A stretch of DNA of 64,000 nucleotides. It comes from VRUE01 sp963742535. Lineage in GTDB: Bacteria; Actinomycetota; Thermoleophilia; Solirubrobacterales; 70-9. Under the pieces are notes generated by a model that was not told where the DNA came from, did not search any database, and was given only the letters and a program-made list of their open reading frames with translations. Every line of letters begins with the position of its first letter. Within the stretch, counting starts at the first letter, position 1. Location: assembly GCA_963742535.1 (NCBI GenBank), contig CAVUMC010000002.1, forward strand, positions 186,001 through 250,000, read 5' to 3'. The position numbers and the translations under genes are program-made. Of this stretch, positions 15,756 to 24,720 are shown piece by piece.

Positions 15756-16343
15756 CTAAGGCTGCAGGCGCGAGCGCAGCGCTTCCATCGTCGCCGGCCC
15801 GATCCCGCTCACCTGGTCGAGCTGATCGACGGAGGAGAGGCCGCCGTGTTCGTCGCGGAACCCGACGATGTCCTGCGCGGTCACCGGCCCGATGCCGTCG
15901 ATCGTGTCGAGCTGCTCGACCGTGGCGGTGCCAAGGCTGATCGGCCCGTCTTCTTCCGTTACGCCGGCCGCGGCAAGCGGACCGCCACCCGGCACTCGCT
16001 TCGGCACGACCACCTGCTGCCCGTCAGCGAGCCTGGCGGCGAGATTGATCGCTTCCAATAGCGCTCCGTCCGAAGCACCCCCGGCGCGCCCCACCGCGTC
16101 GGTGACCCGCGCCCCCGCCGGTAGCCGGTAGACGCCCGGCCGCGCCACCGCCCCGGTGACATCAACCACGACATCGCCGCCCGTACCGCTGTCCACCGTC
16201 AGCTCCTTGCTGCCGCCGCCGGAGGAAAACGACGCGGTGGAGCCGCTATCTCCCTCCGCCCTGATCGCCCGCGCCCCGAGCAGTAGAAGCGCAATAGCAA
16301 CGGCGCCGTAGACGGCGATCTGGGACCTGCTGAGTTCGGGCAT
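15756..16343 (-). CDS. comEA: Competence DNA receptor ComEA
   Basis: Membrane-anchored DNA-binding protein that passes transforming DNA to ComEC. From the ATG at 16343 it has one N-terminal helix (IAVYGAVAIALLLLGARAI), a Ser/Gly linker, an SLBB domain (VVVDVTGAVARPGVYRLPAGARVTDAV to QQVVVPKR), and two helix-hairpin-helix motifs at the C-terminus (LDTIDGIGPVTAQDIVGFR and LDQVSGIGPATMEALR). The frame is open 16 codons further to a TTG, but ATG gives a normal signal anchor. comEC follows after 6 bases, the standard operon. Total 195 residues. Confidence 0.93.
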   Translation of the reverse strand: MPELSRSQIAVYGAVAIALLLLGARAIRAEGDSGSTASFSSGGGSKELTVDSGTGGDVVVDVTGAVARPGVYRLPAGARVTDAVGRAGGASDGALLEAINLAARLADGQQVVVPKRVPGGGPLAAAGVTEEDGPISLGTATVEQLDTIDGIGPVTAQDIVGFRDEHGGLSSVDQLDQVSGIGPATMEALRSRLQP

Positions 16344-16400
16344 GAGCCGAACCGTGAAGCAGAGCGGCGCGCGCGTGGCGCGCAGAATCAAACGCTTGCG

Positions 16401-16796
16401 CTACAGGTCTTCGTCGTCGTAGCCCGCGACCTCGGCCAATTGGTCCGAGTAGAGCTCCGAGGCAGCGACGGGCGGAGACTGCACCGAGATGCAGGCGAAC
16501 TCCTCATCGCCGTTGTTGGCGATCGCGTGCTCGGTCGCCGGCGGCACCAGGATCAGGTCGCCCTCGGCGACCTCCTGCGTGTCCCCGGCCACAGACATCG
16601 TGCCGGTGCCACGCACGACCACATAGGCCTGCTCTGCCTGCTCGTCGGAGCGCAGCGTCTGCTCGGCTCCAGCAGGCAATTCGATCCAGGTCACGGAGAG
16701 ATTGCGCGAGCCCAGTTCGCCCGCGTCCATCAGCACGCGGGTGCGCAATCGGTGCCATTCCTCGACCGATGCCTCTGAGTGTCTCCTCACCAGCAC
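16401..16796 (-). CDS. Single cupin-domain protein
   Basis: A 131-residue protein with the cupin barrel. The first motif region (EQAYVVVRGTGTMSV) and the second (EGDLILVPPATEHAIANNGDE) carry a Glu and a His that could bind a metal. The first motif lacks the usual His-x-His (it reads DEQAEQAYVV), so metal binding may be weak. Small cupins of this type are sugar- or polyketide-related enzymes or sensors, and the substrate cannot be told. It starts between leuS and comEA on the same strand, 57 bases before comEA. Confidence 0.75.
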   Translation of the reverse strand: MLVRRHSEASVEEWHRLRTRVLMDAGELGSRNLSVTWIELPAGAEQTLRSDEQAEQAYVVVRGTGTMSVAGDTQEVAEGDLILVPPATEHAIANNGDEEFACISVQSPPVAASELYSDQLAEVAGYDDEDL

Positions 16797-16837
16797 GGCG
16801 GCTTTGTACCAAAAAAGATGGCGGCGTCAGTGACGGG

Positions 16838-19324
16838 TCAGCGAACGACCAGGTTGACCAGCTTGCCCGGGACGACGATTTCCTTGATTATTTTTTTCCC
16901 GTCGAGGAAGCGCGCCACCTTCTCGCTCGCCCGCGCCAGCTCCAGCAATTCCGATTCTGCAGCCTCTGTGGGCGCCTCAATCCGGTCGCGCAGCTTGCCG
17001 TTGATCTGGACGACCAGGGTCACCGTCTCGCTGCTCAGCAACTGCGGATCGGCCTCTGGCCAAGGCTCCTCCCAAACCCGGCCGCCGCGCAACCGCTCCC
17101 AGATCTCGGCCCCGAGGTGCGGCGCAAAGGGGAAGACGAGTGAAGCGGCGGTGGCGGTGGCAAAGCGCACGGCAGCAGTCCCGCCCGGCTCGCCATAAAG
17201 GCCGTCCTTGAGTCGATAGGCGTCGTTGATCAGCTCCATCACGGCGGCGATCACGGTGTTGAACTGGAAGCCGCGCTGGAAATCACGGCTGGCCTTGTCG
17301 ATCGCCCAATGGGCCTTCGCCAGCAGGGCGCGGGCGTCGCCCTCAGCGGCGGCAGTGAGATCGTCCTCGTCCTTGCCTTCGACCTCCTCGCAAAGGCGCC
17401 AGAGCCGCGAGAGGAAGCGGTTTACCCCCTCGACCCCCTCGTCGGCCCAGTCGGCGTCGCGCTCGGGCGGTCCCATGAAGCAGATGTAGGTGCGCGCGGT
17501 GTCGGCGCCATAGCGCTCGACGTACTCAGCCGGGCTGACCGTGTTGCCGCGCGACTTCGACATCTTCGCCCCGTCGCGGGTGATCATCCCCTGGGCGAAG
17601 AGGTTGGCGAAGGGCTCCTGGACGCCGAGGACGCCGCAATCGGCAAGCGCCTTGGTGAAGAAGCGCGCGTACATCAGGTGCAGGATTGCGTGCTCGACCC
17701 CGCCGATGTACTGGTCGACCGGCAGCCAGTGGGTGGCGGCGGTGGCGTCCCAGGCGGCACCGGTGTTGCCCGGGTCGAGGTAACGGATGAAGTACCAGGA
17801 GGAATCGACGAAGGTGTCCATCGTGTCGGTCTCGCGGCGGGCCGGCTTGCCGCACTTGGGGCACTCGGTGGCGACCCAGTCCTCCGCCGCCGCCAGCGGG
17901 CTCTTGCCCTGCGGGGCGTAGTTCTCGATCTCCGGCAGCTCGACCGGCAGCTGCTCATCGGGCACCGGCACGATGCCGCAGTCGTCGCAGTAGACGATTG
18001 GGATCGGCGCGCCCCAGTAACGCTGACGCGAGACCAGCCAGTCGCGCAGGCGGTAGTTGACGGCGGTTTCGCCCCGCCCCTCCTCGTTCAGCCAGGCGAC
18101 GATCTCGGCGTAAGCCTCGCGATTGCCCTTGCCGTCGAAGCGGCCGGAACCGACCATCGGCCCGTCGCCCGGATAGGGAAGGCCCTCGTCATCGCGGGCG
18201 ACCTCGGGGTCCTCGCCCTCGATCACGCGCTTCAGCGGCAGCTCGAAGGCTTTGGCGAACTCGTAGTCGCGCTCGTCGTGGGCGGGCACGGCCATGATCG
18301 CGCCGGTGCCGTACTCCATCAGCACGTAGTCGGCGACGAACATCGGGATCTCCTCGCCGTTGACCGGATTGATCACGCTGCGACCCAGCGGCACGCCGGT
18401 CTTCTCGCGGTCCTCCGCCCCGCGTTCCTCGGCCGACTCGCGCGCGGCTTGGTCGACGTACTCGCGCACTGCCGCCTCGGCGGGCGTGCCCGCCACCAGT
18501 CGCTCGAGCTCCGGGTGCTCGGGAGCAAGGACGAAGAAGGTGGCGCCGAAGAGGGTGTCGGGACGGGTGGTGAAGACCGGGAAGTCGAGGCCGACCTCCT
18601 CGCAGCGGAAGGTCACTTCGGCGCCCTCAGAGCGGCCGATCCAGTTGCGCTGCATCGTGATCACATGCTCGGGCCAGTTCTCAAGCAGCTCGAAGTCTGC
18701 GAGCAGGCGCTCGGCGTACTCCGTGGTCTTGAAGAACCACTGCTCGAGCTTGCGCTGCACGACCTCGGTCCCGCAGCGCTCGCAGCGGCCGTCGACGACC
18801 TGCTCATTGGCGAGAACCGTCGCGTCCTTGGGGCACCACTGGACCGGCGCCTCGGTGCGATAGGCAAGCCCCTGCTCGAAGAGGCGAAGGAAGATCCACT
18901 GCGTCCAGCGGTAGTACTCGGGGGTGTGGGTCGCCAGTTCACGCGACCAGTCGATCGAGATCCCCCACTCGCGGAATTGACGCTGGAAGGAGGCGATCGA
19001 GCGCTCGGTGGCGACGCGCGGCGGCTCGCCGGTTTTGATCGCGTTGTTCTCCGCCGGCAGGCCGAAGGAGTCGTAGCCCATCGGGTGGATTACCTCGAAG
19101 CCGTTGCGGCGGCGAAAGTGGGCGATCGCGTCGCCGACCGCGTAACACTTGAGATGGCCGACGTGCGGTTCGCCGGAGGGATAGGGCAGCATCTCCAGCA
19201 CGTAGGACTTCGGCCTCGAGTCGTCGTAACCGGGCTGGCCGGGATTGGCCACCTCCCAGGTCTTCTCCTCAGCCCAAACCTGCTGCCACTTGCGCTCGAT
19301 CTCTTTCGGGTCGTAGCCGGCCAT
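16838..19324 (-). CDS. leuS: Leucyl-tRNA synthetase
   Basis: Class I synthetase that attaches leucine to tRNA-Leu and edits errors. The HIGH box is HVGH at residues 54-57, in LPYPSGEPHVGHLKCY. The editing domain (CP1) follows, with two zinc-binding-like Cys clusters (CERCGTE and CDDCGIVP, ECPKCGKPARR). The KMSKS loop is at about residue 586 (KMSKSRGNTV). At 828 residues it has the bacterial size. It starts with ATG at 19324, only 15 bases after the SpoIIM-like gene, so it may be read from the same promoter. No T-box leader is visible. Confidence 0.96.
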   Translation of the reverse strand: MAGYDPKEIERKWQQVWAEEKTWEVANPGQPGYDDSRPKSYVLEMLPYPSGEPHVGHLKCYAVGDAIAHFRRRNGFEVIHPMGYDSFGLPAENNAIKTGEPPRVATERSIASFQRQFREWGISIDWSRELATHTPEYYRWTQWIFLRLFEQGLAYRTEAPVQWCPKDATVLANEQVVDGRCERCGTEVVQRKLEQWFFKTTEYAERLLADFELLENWPEHVITMQRNWIGRSEGAEVTFRCEEVGLDFPVFTTRPDTLFGATFFVLAPEHPELERLVAGTPAEAAVREYVDQAARESAEERGAEDREKTGVPLGRSVINPVNGEEIPMFVADYVLMEYGTGAIMAVPAHDERDYEFAKAFELPLKRVIEGEDPEVARDDEGLPYPGDGPMVGSGRFDGKGNREAYAEIVAWLNEEGRGETAVNYRLRDWLVSRQRYWGAPIPIVYCDDCGIVPVPDEQLPVELPEIENYAPQGKSPLAAAEDWVATECPKCGKPARRETDTMDTFVDSSWYFIRYLDPGNTGAAWDATAATHWLPVDQYIGGVEHAILHLMYARFFTKALADCGVLGVQEPFANLFAQGMITRDGAKMSKSRGNTVSPAEYVERYGADTARTYICFMGPPERDADWADEGVEGVNRFLSRLWRLCEEVEGKDEDDLTAAAEGDARALLAKAHWAIDKASRDFQRGFQFNTVIAAVMELINDAYRLKDGLYGEPGGTAAVRFATATAASLVFPFAPHLGAEIWERLRGGRVWEEPWPEADPQLLSSETVTLVVQINGKLRDRIEAPTEAAESELLELARASEKVARFLDGKKIIKEIVVPGKLVNLVVR

Positions 19325-19339
19325 CGGCCGGCGATCATC

Positions 19340-20047
19340 TCAGACGACGGGTGAGATGGCGGCGAGGATGTGGGGCCAGACGTAGACCTCGATCGTCGCC
19401 GCGAGGACCAGGGCCGGGATCGCGATCGCCACTGTCACCACGGTCGCGGCGAGCAACTGGTTCCACTCGGCACGGCGGCTGGCGACGAGCCAGGCCGCAA
19501 GCGGCAGGAAGAGCGCAGTCAGCTCGAGCAGCGCGTGGGGCAAGACGCTGAGCAGGAGCGCCGCGATCGAGATGTGGAGCTGGAAGGCGATCGTCGACCC
19601 CTGGAAGCCGAGATAGAGCGCCTGGGTACAGAGCGAGAAGAGCGTCACCGCGCAGACGAAGAGGATCGCCAGCTCGCCCGCCTTGACGTGGATCCAGCGC
19701 GAGAAGCCCGTGCGCTGAGCAGCCGCGATCGGCATCGAAGCGCCGGCGATGAAGCCGGCGATGCAGGCGGTCCCGTGCAGGGCGAGGACGAGCGAGTTGC
19801 GCCAGAGGATCGGCAATAGGTCGCCCGGGTCCGAGGGTTCGGTCAGGCCCGGCAGGTGAATCGGCGTCAGGTCCGGGGTGAGCAGACCCGCGACGACCCA
19901 AACCGCCCCAAGCAGCACCAGCGCGATCGCCAGGCTGAGCGCCGTCCACCCTCGCAGGACAACCCAGCGCCCCTCGCGCCAGTCCTCCAGCGCCGCGCGC
20001 GTTTCCTGCATGCCATTGGAGAAGACATGCTGGTTGGCAGTGCTCAT
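19340..20047 (-). CDS. SpoIIM-like (stage II sporulation protein M family) membrane protein
   Basis: A 235-residue protein with about six hydrophobic helices. The conserved features of the SpoIIM/DUF95 family are visible: a helix pair around LVLALHGTACIAGFIAGASM, and the central LLLSVLPHALLELTALFLPLAAWL motif (Pro-His-...-Glu-Leu), with IEVYVWPHIL at the end. In sporulating Bacillus, SpoIIM works with SpoIID/SpoIIP in septal wall remodelling. In non-sporulating actinobacteria the role is unknown. It lies 15 bases before leuS and 40 bases after tRNA-Ala on the same strand. Confidence 0.7.
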   Translation of the reverse strand: MSTANQHVFSNGMQETRAALEDWREGRWVVLRGWTALSLAIALVLLGAVWVVAGLLTPDLTPIHLPGLTEPSDPGDLLPILWRNSLVLALHGTACIAGFIAGASMPIAAAQRTGFSRWIHVKAGELAILFVCAVTLFSLCTQALYLGFQGSTIAFQLHISIAALLLSVLPHALLELTALFLPLAAWLVASRRAEWNQLLAATVVTVAIAIPALVLAATIEVYVWPHILAAISPVV

Positions 20048-20087
20048 CGCCAGTGCATCGGCAGCAGGGAGCGATGAATTGAGGAAA

Positions 20088-20160
20088 TGGAGCTGAGGGG
20101 GCTCGAACCCCTGACCTTCGCGCTGCCAGCGCGACGCTCTTCCAGCTGAGCTACAGCCCC
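20088..20160 (-). tRNA. tRNA-Ala(GGC)
   Basis: A complete 73-base cloverleaf. The acceptor arms GGGGCTG and CAGCTCC pair with one G-U, the D arm is GCTCAGCTGGAAGAGC, and the anticodon stem TCGCG/CGCGA encloses CTGGCAG, giving anticodon GGC. The T arm reads GGGGTTCGAGCCCC. The discriminator is A and the CCA end is not encoded. The 5' end lies 10 bases after the stop of the enoyl reductase-like gene. Confidence 0.97.
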
Positions 20161-20170
20161 GAGGAACTTC

Positions 20171-21343
20171 TCACCGCAGATTAAAGCTGATGCCCGCGCT
20201 TTGCAGGCGCTCCAGCAAAGCGTCGCCCATTGCGGTGGCAGTCGTCACCTGGCCCGAGGTTTGCGGCAGCTCGTCGAAGGCCAGGCTGAGCGCCGACTCG
20301 GCGAGCATCTTTGCCGTCTCGTCGTAGCCGGGATCGCCGCCGGCGACCTCGGTGGTAACTCGCTGACCGCCGCCCTCGCCGACGAAGGTGACCTTGAACC
20401 AGCTTTTGGCGCGCACCTCCTCGCTCGGCCCCTCGCCGGGTGCGCGGGAGCTCTTGAGCAGCAGTTTGCGCGTCGGTGGCAGCTGCGCGAGGACCAGCGC
20501 CGCCCCGATGCCGCCGGTCGTAGTCGCGACCGAGGTCAGGTGCTTGGCGACGACGTTGTGCCCGTAGCTGAAGTCCGGCCCATAGCGCTCGAGCGCCGCG
20601 GCGGAGCGGCGCACGATCGGACCGTCGATCGTCGGCATCGGCACGATCCAGCCACCGAGCCCCGCGTCGCGCCGGGGACGAGGCGAGGCTGAGCGAACCC
20701 GCCGCCCGGCGGGGCGCTGCTCGCGCTGGCGGCGCTGCCGCGCTGCGCTGACCGTCTGCCGCGCCCGGCCGAAGCCGTTGATCGCCGAGGCGAAGGTGCC
20801 GCCGGAGAACTCGGCCCCCATGCTGACGTAGCCATTGAGGGTCAGTGGGACCCCCTCGGGCAGCTGCTTGACGGTGAAGTAGGCGCCGAGGTCGTGCGGG
20901 ATCGAGTCAAAGCCGCAGCAATGGACGAGCCGGGCGCCGCTGCGCTGCGCTTGCTCGTGGTAGCCGAGCCACATCCGGTCGACGAACTCGGGCTCGCCGG
21001 TGAGGTCGACGTAGTCGGTGCCGGCCGCGGCGCAAGCGGCGACCAGCGGCTCTCCGTAAAGCGCGTACGGGCCTACCGTAGTGATGACCACCCTGGCCGC
21101 CCCGGCGACTCTGGCAAGCGCGTTCGAGTCGGCGGCATCGGCAAGCAATAGCTCCGGCGCCGGCACGCCCTCACCCGCCACCTCTTTGAGCGAGGAGGCA
21201 ACGGCCTCGAGCTTGTCGCGGTTGCGGCCGACCAGTGCCCAGCGCAGACCCGCCGGCCCGTTCTTGGCGAGGTACCGCGCGGTCAGCCCACCGGTGAATC
21301 CGGTCGCCCCGAAGAGCGCGAGGTCATATTGCCGATCGGCCAC
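20171..21343 (-). CDS. Saccharopine dehydrogenase-like / trans-acting enoyl reductase family protein
   Basis: A 390-residue Rossmann-fold oxidoreductase. The N-terminus from GTG 21343 (VADRQYDLALFGATGFTGGLTARYLA) carries the NAD(P)-binding GATGFTG loop, followed by WALVGRNRDKLEAVA. Further signature segments are VVITTVGPYALYGEPLVAACAAAGTDYVDLTGEPEFV and HCCGFDSIPHDLGAY, which are typical of mycobacterial trans-acting enoyl reductases (Rv2953-like). These reduce the polyketide chain made with PpsD. No polyketide synthase is nearby, so the substrate is unknown. The frame is open 60 codons further upstream but is low-quality there. Confidence 0.8.
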   Translation of the reverse strand: MADRQYDLALFGATGFTGGLTARYLAKNGPAGLRWALVGRNRDKLEAVASSLKEVAGEGVPAPELLLADAADSNALARVAGAARVVITTVGPYALYGEPLVAACAAAGTDYVDLTGEPEFVDRMWLGYHEQAQRSGARLVHCCGFDSIPHDLGAYFTVKQLPEGVPLTLNGYVSMGAEFSGGTFASAINGFGRARQTVSAARQRRQREQRPAGRRVRSASPRPRRDAGLGGWIVPMPTIDGPIVRRSAAALERYGPDFSYGHNVVAKHLTSVATTTGGIGAALVLAQLPPTRKLLLKSSRAPGEGPSEEVRAKSWFKVTFVGEGGGQRVTTEVAGGDPGYDETAKMLAESALSLAFDELPQTSGQVTTATAMGDALLERLQSAGISFNLR

Positions 21344-21354
21344 GGCAGCATTAT

Positions 21355-21414
21355 TACGGCATCTCCACCGTGAGCTACGGCATCGCCACGGTGAAAATAC
21401 GGTGGTTTCACTGA
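21355..21414. promoter_or_regulatory. Tandem repeats between divergent genes, candidate operator
   Basis: Two near-identical 19-base units start at 21355 (TACGGCATCTCCACCGTGA) and 21376 (TACGGCATCGCCACGGTGA), 21 bases apart, matching at 17 of 19 positions. A third, partial unit begins at 21398 (TACGGTGGTTTCAC). The spacing of about 21-22 bases places the units on the same DNA face. They also contain opposed CACCGTG and CACGGTG. The region sits between a minus-strand oxidoreductase gene (start 21343) and the plus-strand DUF4242 gene (start 21484), where an operator for both would be expected. Confidence 0.5.
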
Positions 21415-21483
21415 TGCGACGGCCCAATTCCGAGCCTACTGTCGAGCGTGCATTCAGAAAGCACACGAACAGGAGGAAGTTCA

Positions 21484-21777
21484 ATGCAGCTCTACGGAAT
21501 TCTTCGTCGCAACGGTTGGGCAACAGCTGAGGACCTGCAAGTCGCCGGAGCGCGCTCGGCGGAAGTCGGCGACAAGCCGGGCTCCGGGGTCCGCTGGATC
21601 CGCAGTTACGTACTCGCCGAGGAGAGCGGCGAGGTGGGCACGTTCTGCGTCTACGAGGGTGAGAGCCCTGAGGCGGTCCGCAAGCACGCCGAAGACTCCG
21701 ACCTGCCCTGCGACGAGATCGTCGCGATCGCCGACACCGTCATCGTCCGGCCCGATCCGGTGGCAGCGACAAATTGA
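21484..21777 (+). CDS. DUF4242 (SCO4226-type) small protein
   Basis: A 97-residue protein. The start at 21484 is set by a strong ribosome site (AGGAGG, 7 bases upstream). It is of the DUF4242 type, seen as SYVLAEESGEVGTFCVYEGESPEAVRKHAEDSDLPCDEIVAIADTVI. The Streptomyces member SCO4226 is a nickel-binding protein of ferredoxin-like fold. Its usual metal ligands cannot be confirmed here. It diverges from the enoyl reductase-like gene over tandem repeats. A strong hairpin follows its stop. Confidence 0.75.
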   Translation: MQLYGILRRNGWATAEDLQVAGARSAEVGDKPGSGVRWIRSYVLAEESGEVGTFCVYEGESPEAVRKHAEDSDLPCDEIVAIADTVIVRPDPVAATN

Positions 21778-21786
21778 GCAGTCACG

Positions 21787-21814
21787 GCGCCCGGCCTCGA
21801 ATCCGGCCGGGCGC
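21787..21814 (+). terminator. Hairpin terminator after the DUF4242 gene
   Basis: A perfect 10-bp stem GCGCCCGGCC / GGCCGGGCGC with an 8-base loop, starting 10 bases after the stop codon. There is no T run, which is common in high-GC actinobacteria. The repeat at 21815-21855 begins right after it. Confidence 0.6.
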
Positions 21815-21855
21815 CCGCCGCCAGACGTGCGCTGGGGCTTCGCCATCCCTCCTAG
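21815..21855. repeat. One-arm copy of the dispersed repeat at 12936-12977
   Basis: These 41 bases run from CCGCCGCCAGACGTGCGC to TTCGCCATCCCTCCTAG and match the right arm of the 169-bp palindrome at 12809-12977 at about 37 positions with one gap. Only this arm is present. It lies just upstream of the LuxR-family regulator and ends 12 bases before its ATG. Confidence 0.7.
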
Positions 21856-21867
21856 ACTGAGGACCCC

Positions 21868-24720
21868 ATGAGCACGCGGACACCGCTCGTCGGCCGGGCG
21901 ATAGAGCTCGCCCGGCTCAGCGAAGCAGCCGGGCGCGCCCGGGACGGGTCCGGCTCGATCCTGCTCCTTGCCGGTGAGGCGGGCGTCGGCAAGAGCCGGC
22001 TGGCGGAGGAGGTCGCGGGGCCGGAGGACCTGATCCTGCGCGGCGCGGCCAGCAGCGGCGCCACCGCTGCCTACGGGCCAATCATCGACGCGCTGCGGGC
22101 GCGACTACGCGTCGACCCCGACGCCCTAGCCGAGTGCGGTCCCCTCCTCTCCCACCTCGCGCTGCTGCTGCCCGAGCTCGGCAGCCCTGCCGAGGAGGCC
22201 GAGCGGGCAACGATCTTCGAGGCCGTTCGCTGCGCCCTCGCCCATCTCAGCAGCGAGCAGCTCGCGATCGTCGTTCTCGATGACCTGCAGTGGTCAGACG
22301 AGACGACCCTCGAGCTGCTCGCGGCGCTGGCTCCTTCCCTGACGGAGATGCGGGTGCTGGTGATCGCCGCCTACCGCTCCGACGGCCTCGCCCGCGACCA
22401 TCGCTTGCGCTGGCTTCGCAACGAGCTGCGCCGCAGCGACCGGCTCGACGAGCTGGCGCTGGAGCCGCTCGATCGAGAGGCCGTGGCTGAGCTGCTGGCC
22501 GAGCTCTTGGACGAGCCTCCCTCGCACTCGCTGGCGAGCACCGTCCACGACCGCACGATGGGATCGCCCTTCTTCGTCGAGGAGCTGGTCGCTGCACTCA
22601 CTCTGCGTGACTCCCTGGTGAATGGCAAGCACGGCCTCGAGCTGGCCGGAGACGAGCTCCCTGTTCCCGACACGATCAGGGAAGCAGTGCTCGTCGGCAC
22701 GTCTGAGCTTTCGCCGACGGCCCACGAAGCCGCCGAGGTCGCGGCCGTGATGGGCCCGCAATTCGATTTGGGCCTGGCCGCGGAACACGCGCCTGAGCCT
22801 GGGCTGGCGGAGCTGGTGGCGACCGGGCTGCTCGAAGAGCCAGAGCCTGGGCGCGCGGCTTTTCGCCATGCACTGGCACAGGAAGCGCTCTATGCCGAGG
22901 TGCCGTGGGCGCGCCGGCGGGAGCTCCACGGCAACCTGGCCGAGGGGTGCGAGGCGGCCGGCGCACCTGGTCTCGAGGTCGCCTCGCACTGGCTTGGGGC
23001 CGGCAACACCCCCCGTGCCCGCGAGGCGCTGGTTCGCGCCGCCCGCGAGTCGGAGGAGCTGCGGGCCCACCGCGACGCAGCGCGGGCGGCACGACAGGCC
23101 CTGGAGCTGCGGTCAGAGGACGAAGTCGGGACGCCGCGCGAGGAGACCCTGGAGCGCTTCGGTCGCTGCGCGGAGCTTGCCGGTGAGCTCGCCGACGCGG
23201 CAAAAGCTTGGCGTGAGCTGGCCGCGAGCCACGACCGCGCCGGCGACGGCATCGCCTACGCGAAAGCGCAGCGCCGCCTGGCCGCGGTGCAGGACCTGAC
23301 CGGCGAGCGGGACTCGGCTTTCGCCTCACGCCGGCTCGCGGCCGAGGCGTTCGCCGCCGCGGGTCAATCAGCCGATGCTGCCCTGGAGCACCTCGCGATG
23401 GCCGATCATCGTCGCTGGCGCGCCAACTACGAGGAGGCAATCGAGCTGTCCGCGCTCGCGATCGAGGAGGCTGATGAGGCAAAGCGGGTCGACCTGCGGG
23501 CTCGCGCGCTCGGACTGCGTGGGGTCGCACAGGCGAAGGGCGGCCGGTTTGAAGATGGACTCGACTCGGTCCGAACGGGACTAGCCCTGGCGCTCGATGA
23601 GGACCTAACGCCCGTCGCCGCCGAGCTCTACCAGCGACTCAGCTTGGTGCTCTATGACGGCGCCGACTACCGCCAAGCCGAGGAGGCGCTCGACACCGCC
23701 CTCGGGCTCTGCCGTACCGGCGGCGACGCCGGCACCGAAGTCGCCTGCGTCACCTGCTTGATCTACGTGCTGCGCGAGCGCGGCGAGTGGCAGCGAGCCG
23801 AGGAGATGGGTCGCGAATTGATCGACTCGGGGACTGCGGTCTGGGTGGCCGAGGGACTGCTCGGGGCGATCCACGCCTTCCGCGGCAAGCTCACCCCCGC
23901 CCGTCGCATGCTCACCGCCTCACGCGCGGTCTCCTCCTCGGTCCGCCACTACAACATGTTCATCGACTCGACCACGAGCCTGGCGATCGTCGCCGACGCC
24001 GAAGGTCTCGACGATGAGGTCGCTCGGTACTGCCGCGAGCTGATTTCCCGCTGGGAGGAAAGCCAGGACCATCACTACGCCGTTTGGGGGATGCGCTGGG
24101 CAGCGAGCTGGTTCGCCCGGCGCGGCGACCGCGGCGGTGCCAACGCCTGCGCCGAGGCACTGGGGGCGATGGCCGCCGACGCGGGGCACGGCGACGCTCT
24201 GGCGGCGCTGGCCCAGGCGATCGGCGAGCTCGCCCTGCTCGAAGGCGACGAGGCGGGCGCCGCCGAGCACCTCTCCCGCGCGGTCGAGCTGCACCGGGCG
24301 CTGGCGATCCCCCACGAGCGGGCCCAAGTCGAACTGCGCGCGGGCGTCGCCCTGGCGGCGGCCGGCCAGCGCGAGGAGGCACTGGAGCGCCTCTCCGACG
24401 CCTACCGCAACGCGACCAAGCTCGGCGCCCGGCCGGTCGCCGCCGAGGCCGCGCGGGAGGTCGCGGGAATGGGCGAGTCGGTGGCGCAGCGGCTCGGCAG
24501 CCGCGCCGCAACCGCGGTCGACGAGATCAAGCTGACCCGGCGCGAGCTCGAGGTGCTGCGCCACGTCTCGGTCGGCCGCACCAACCGCGAGATCGCCGAG
24601 GAGCTCTTCATCAGCCCGCGCACGGTCGACATGCACGTGCGCAACCTGCTCGGCAAGCTCGACTGCCGCTCACGGGTGGAGGCGAGTCACCGCGCCGGCG
24701 AGCTCGGCCTGCTCAGCTAA
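21868..24720 (+). CDS. Large ATP-binding LuxR-family regulator (LAL type)
   Basis: A 950-residue transcription regulator. Residues 6-45 start an AAA/STAND-type ATPase domain, with Walker A GEAGVGKS at 36-43 and Walker B LAIVVLDDLQWSDE near 131-144. A long Ala- and Glu-rich helical region follows, with TPR-like repeats through the middle. The last 65 residues are a LuxR helix-turn-helix (LTRRELEVLRHVSVGRTNREIAEELFISPRTVDMHVRNLLGKL). LAL regulators couple a bound signal and ATP to gene activation. The start has a GAGGA site 6 bases upstream. The stop overlaps the stop of the convergent GH5 gene. Confidence 0.88.
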   Translation: MSTRTPLVGRAIELARLSEAAGRARDGSGSILLLAGEAGVGKSRLAEEVAGPEDLILRGAASSGATAAYGPIIDALRARLRVDPDALAECGPLLSHLALLLPELGSPAEEAERATIFEAVRCALAHLSSEQLAIVVLDDLQWSDETTLELLAALAPSLTEMRVLVIAAYRSDGLARDHRLRWLRNELRRSDRLDELALEPLDREAVAELLAELLDEPPSHSLASTVHDRTMGSPFFVEELVAALTLRDSLVNGKHGLELAGDELPVPDTIREAVLVGTSELSPTAHEAAEVAAVMGPQFDLGLAAEHAPEPGLAELVATGLLEEPEPGRAAFRHALAQEALYAEVPWARRRELHGNLAEGCEAAGAPGLEVASHWLGAGNTPRAREALVRAARESEELRAHRDAARAARQALELRSEDEVGTPREETLERFGRCAELAGELADAAKAWRELAASHDRAGDGIAYAKAQRRLAAVQDLTGERDSAFASRRLAAEAFAAAGQSADAALEHLAMADHRRWRANYEEAIELSALAIEEADEAKRVDLRARALGLRGVAQAKGGRFEDGLDSVRTGLALALDEDLTPVAAELYQRLSLVLYDGADYRQAEEALDTALGLCRTGGDAGTEVACVTCLIYVLRERGEWQRAEEMGRELIDSGTAVWVAEGLLGAIHAFRGKLTPARRMLTASRAVSSSVRHYNMFIDSTTSLAIVADAEGLDDEVARYCRELISRWEESQDHHYAVWGMRWAASWFARRGDRGGANACAEALGAMAADAGHGDALAALAQAIGELALLEGDEAGAAEHLSRAVELHRALAIPHERAQVELRAGVALAAAGQREEALERLSDAYRNATKLGARPVAAEAAREVAGMGESVAQRLGSRAATAVDEIKLTRRELEVLRHVSVGRTNREIAEELFISPRTVDMHVRNLLGKLDCRSRVEASHRAGELGLLS

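Noticed and set aside
17309..19354. A 681-codon plus-strand frame across leuS
   Set aside because: Antisense shadow of leuS, rich in Arg, Asp, Val and Leu with no motif.
20650..20760. Arg-rich stretch in the enoyl reductase-like gene as an inserted palindrome
   Set aside because: No matching arms are found, and Arg-rich loops are usual in this family at that place.
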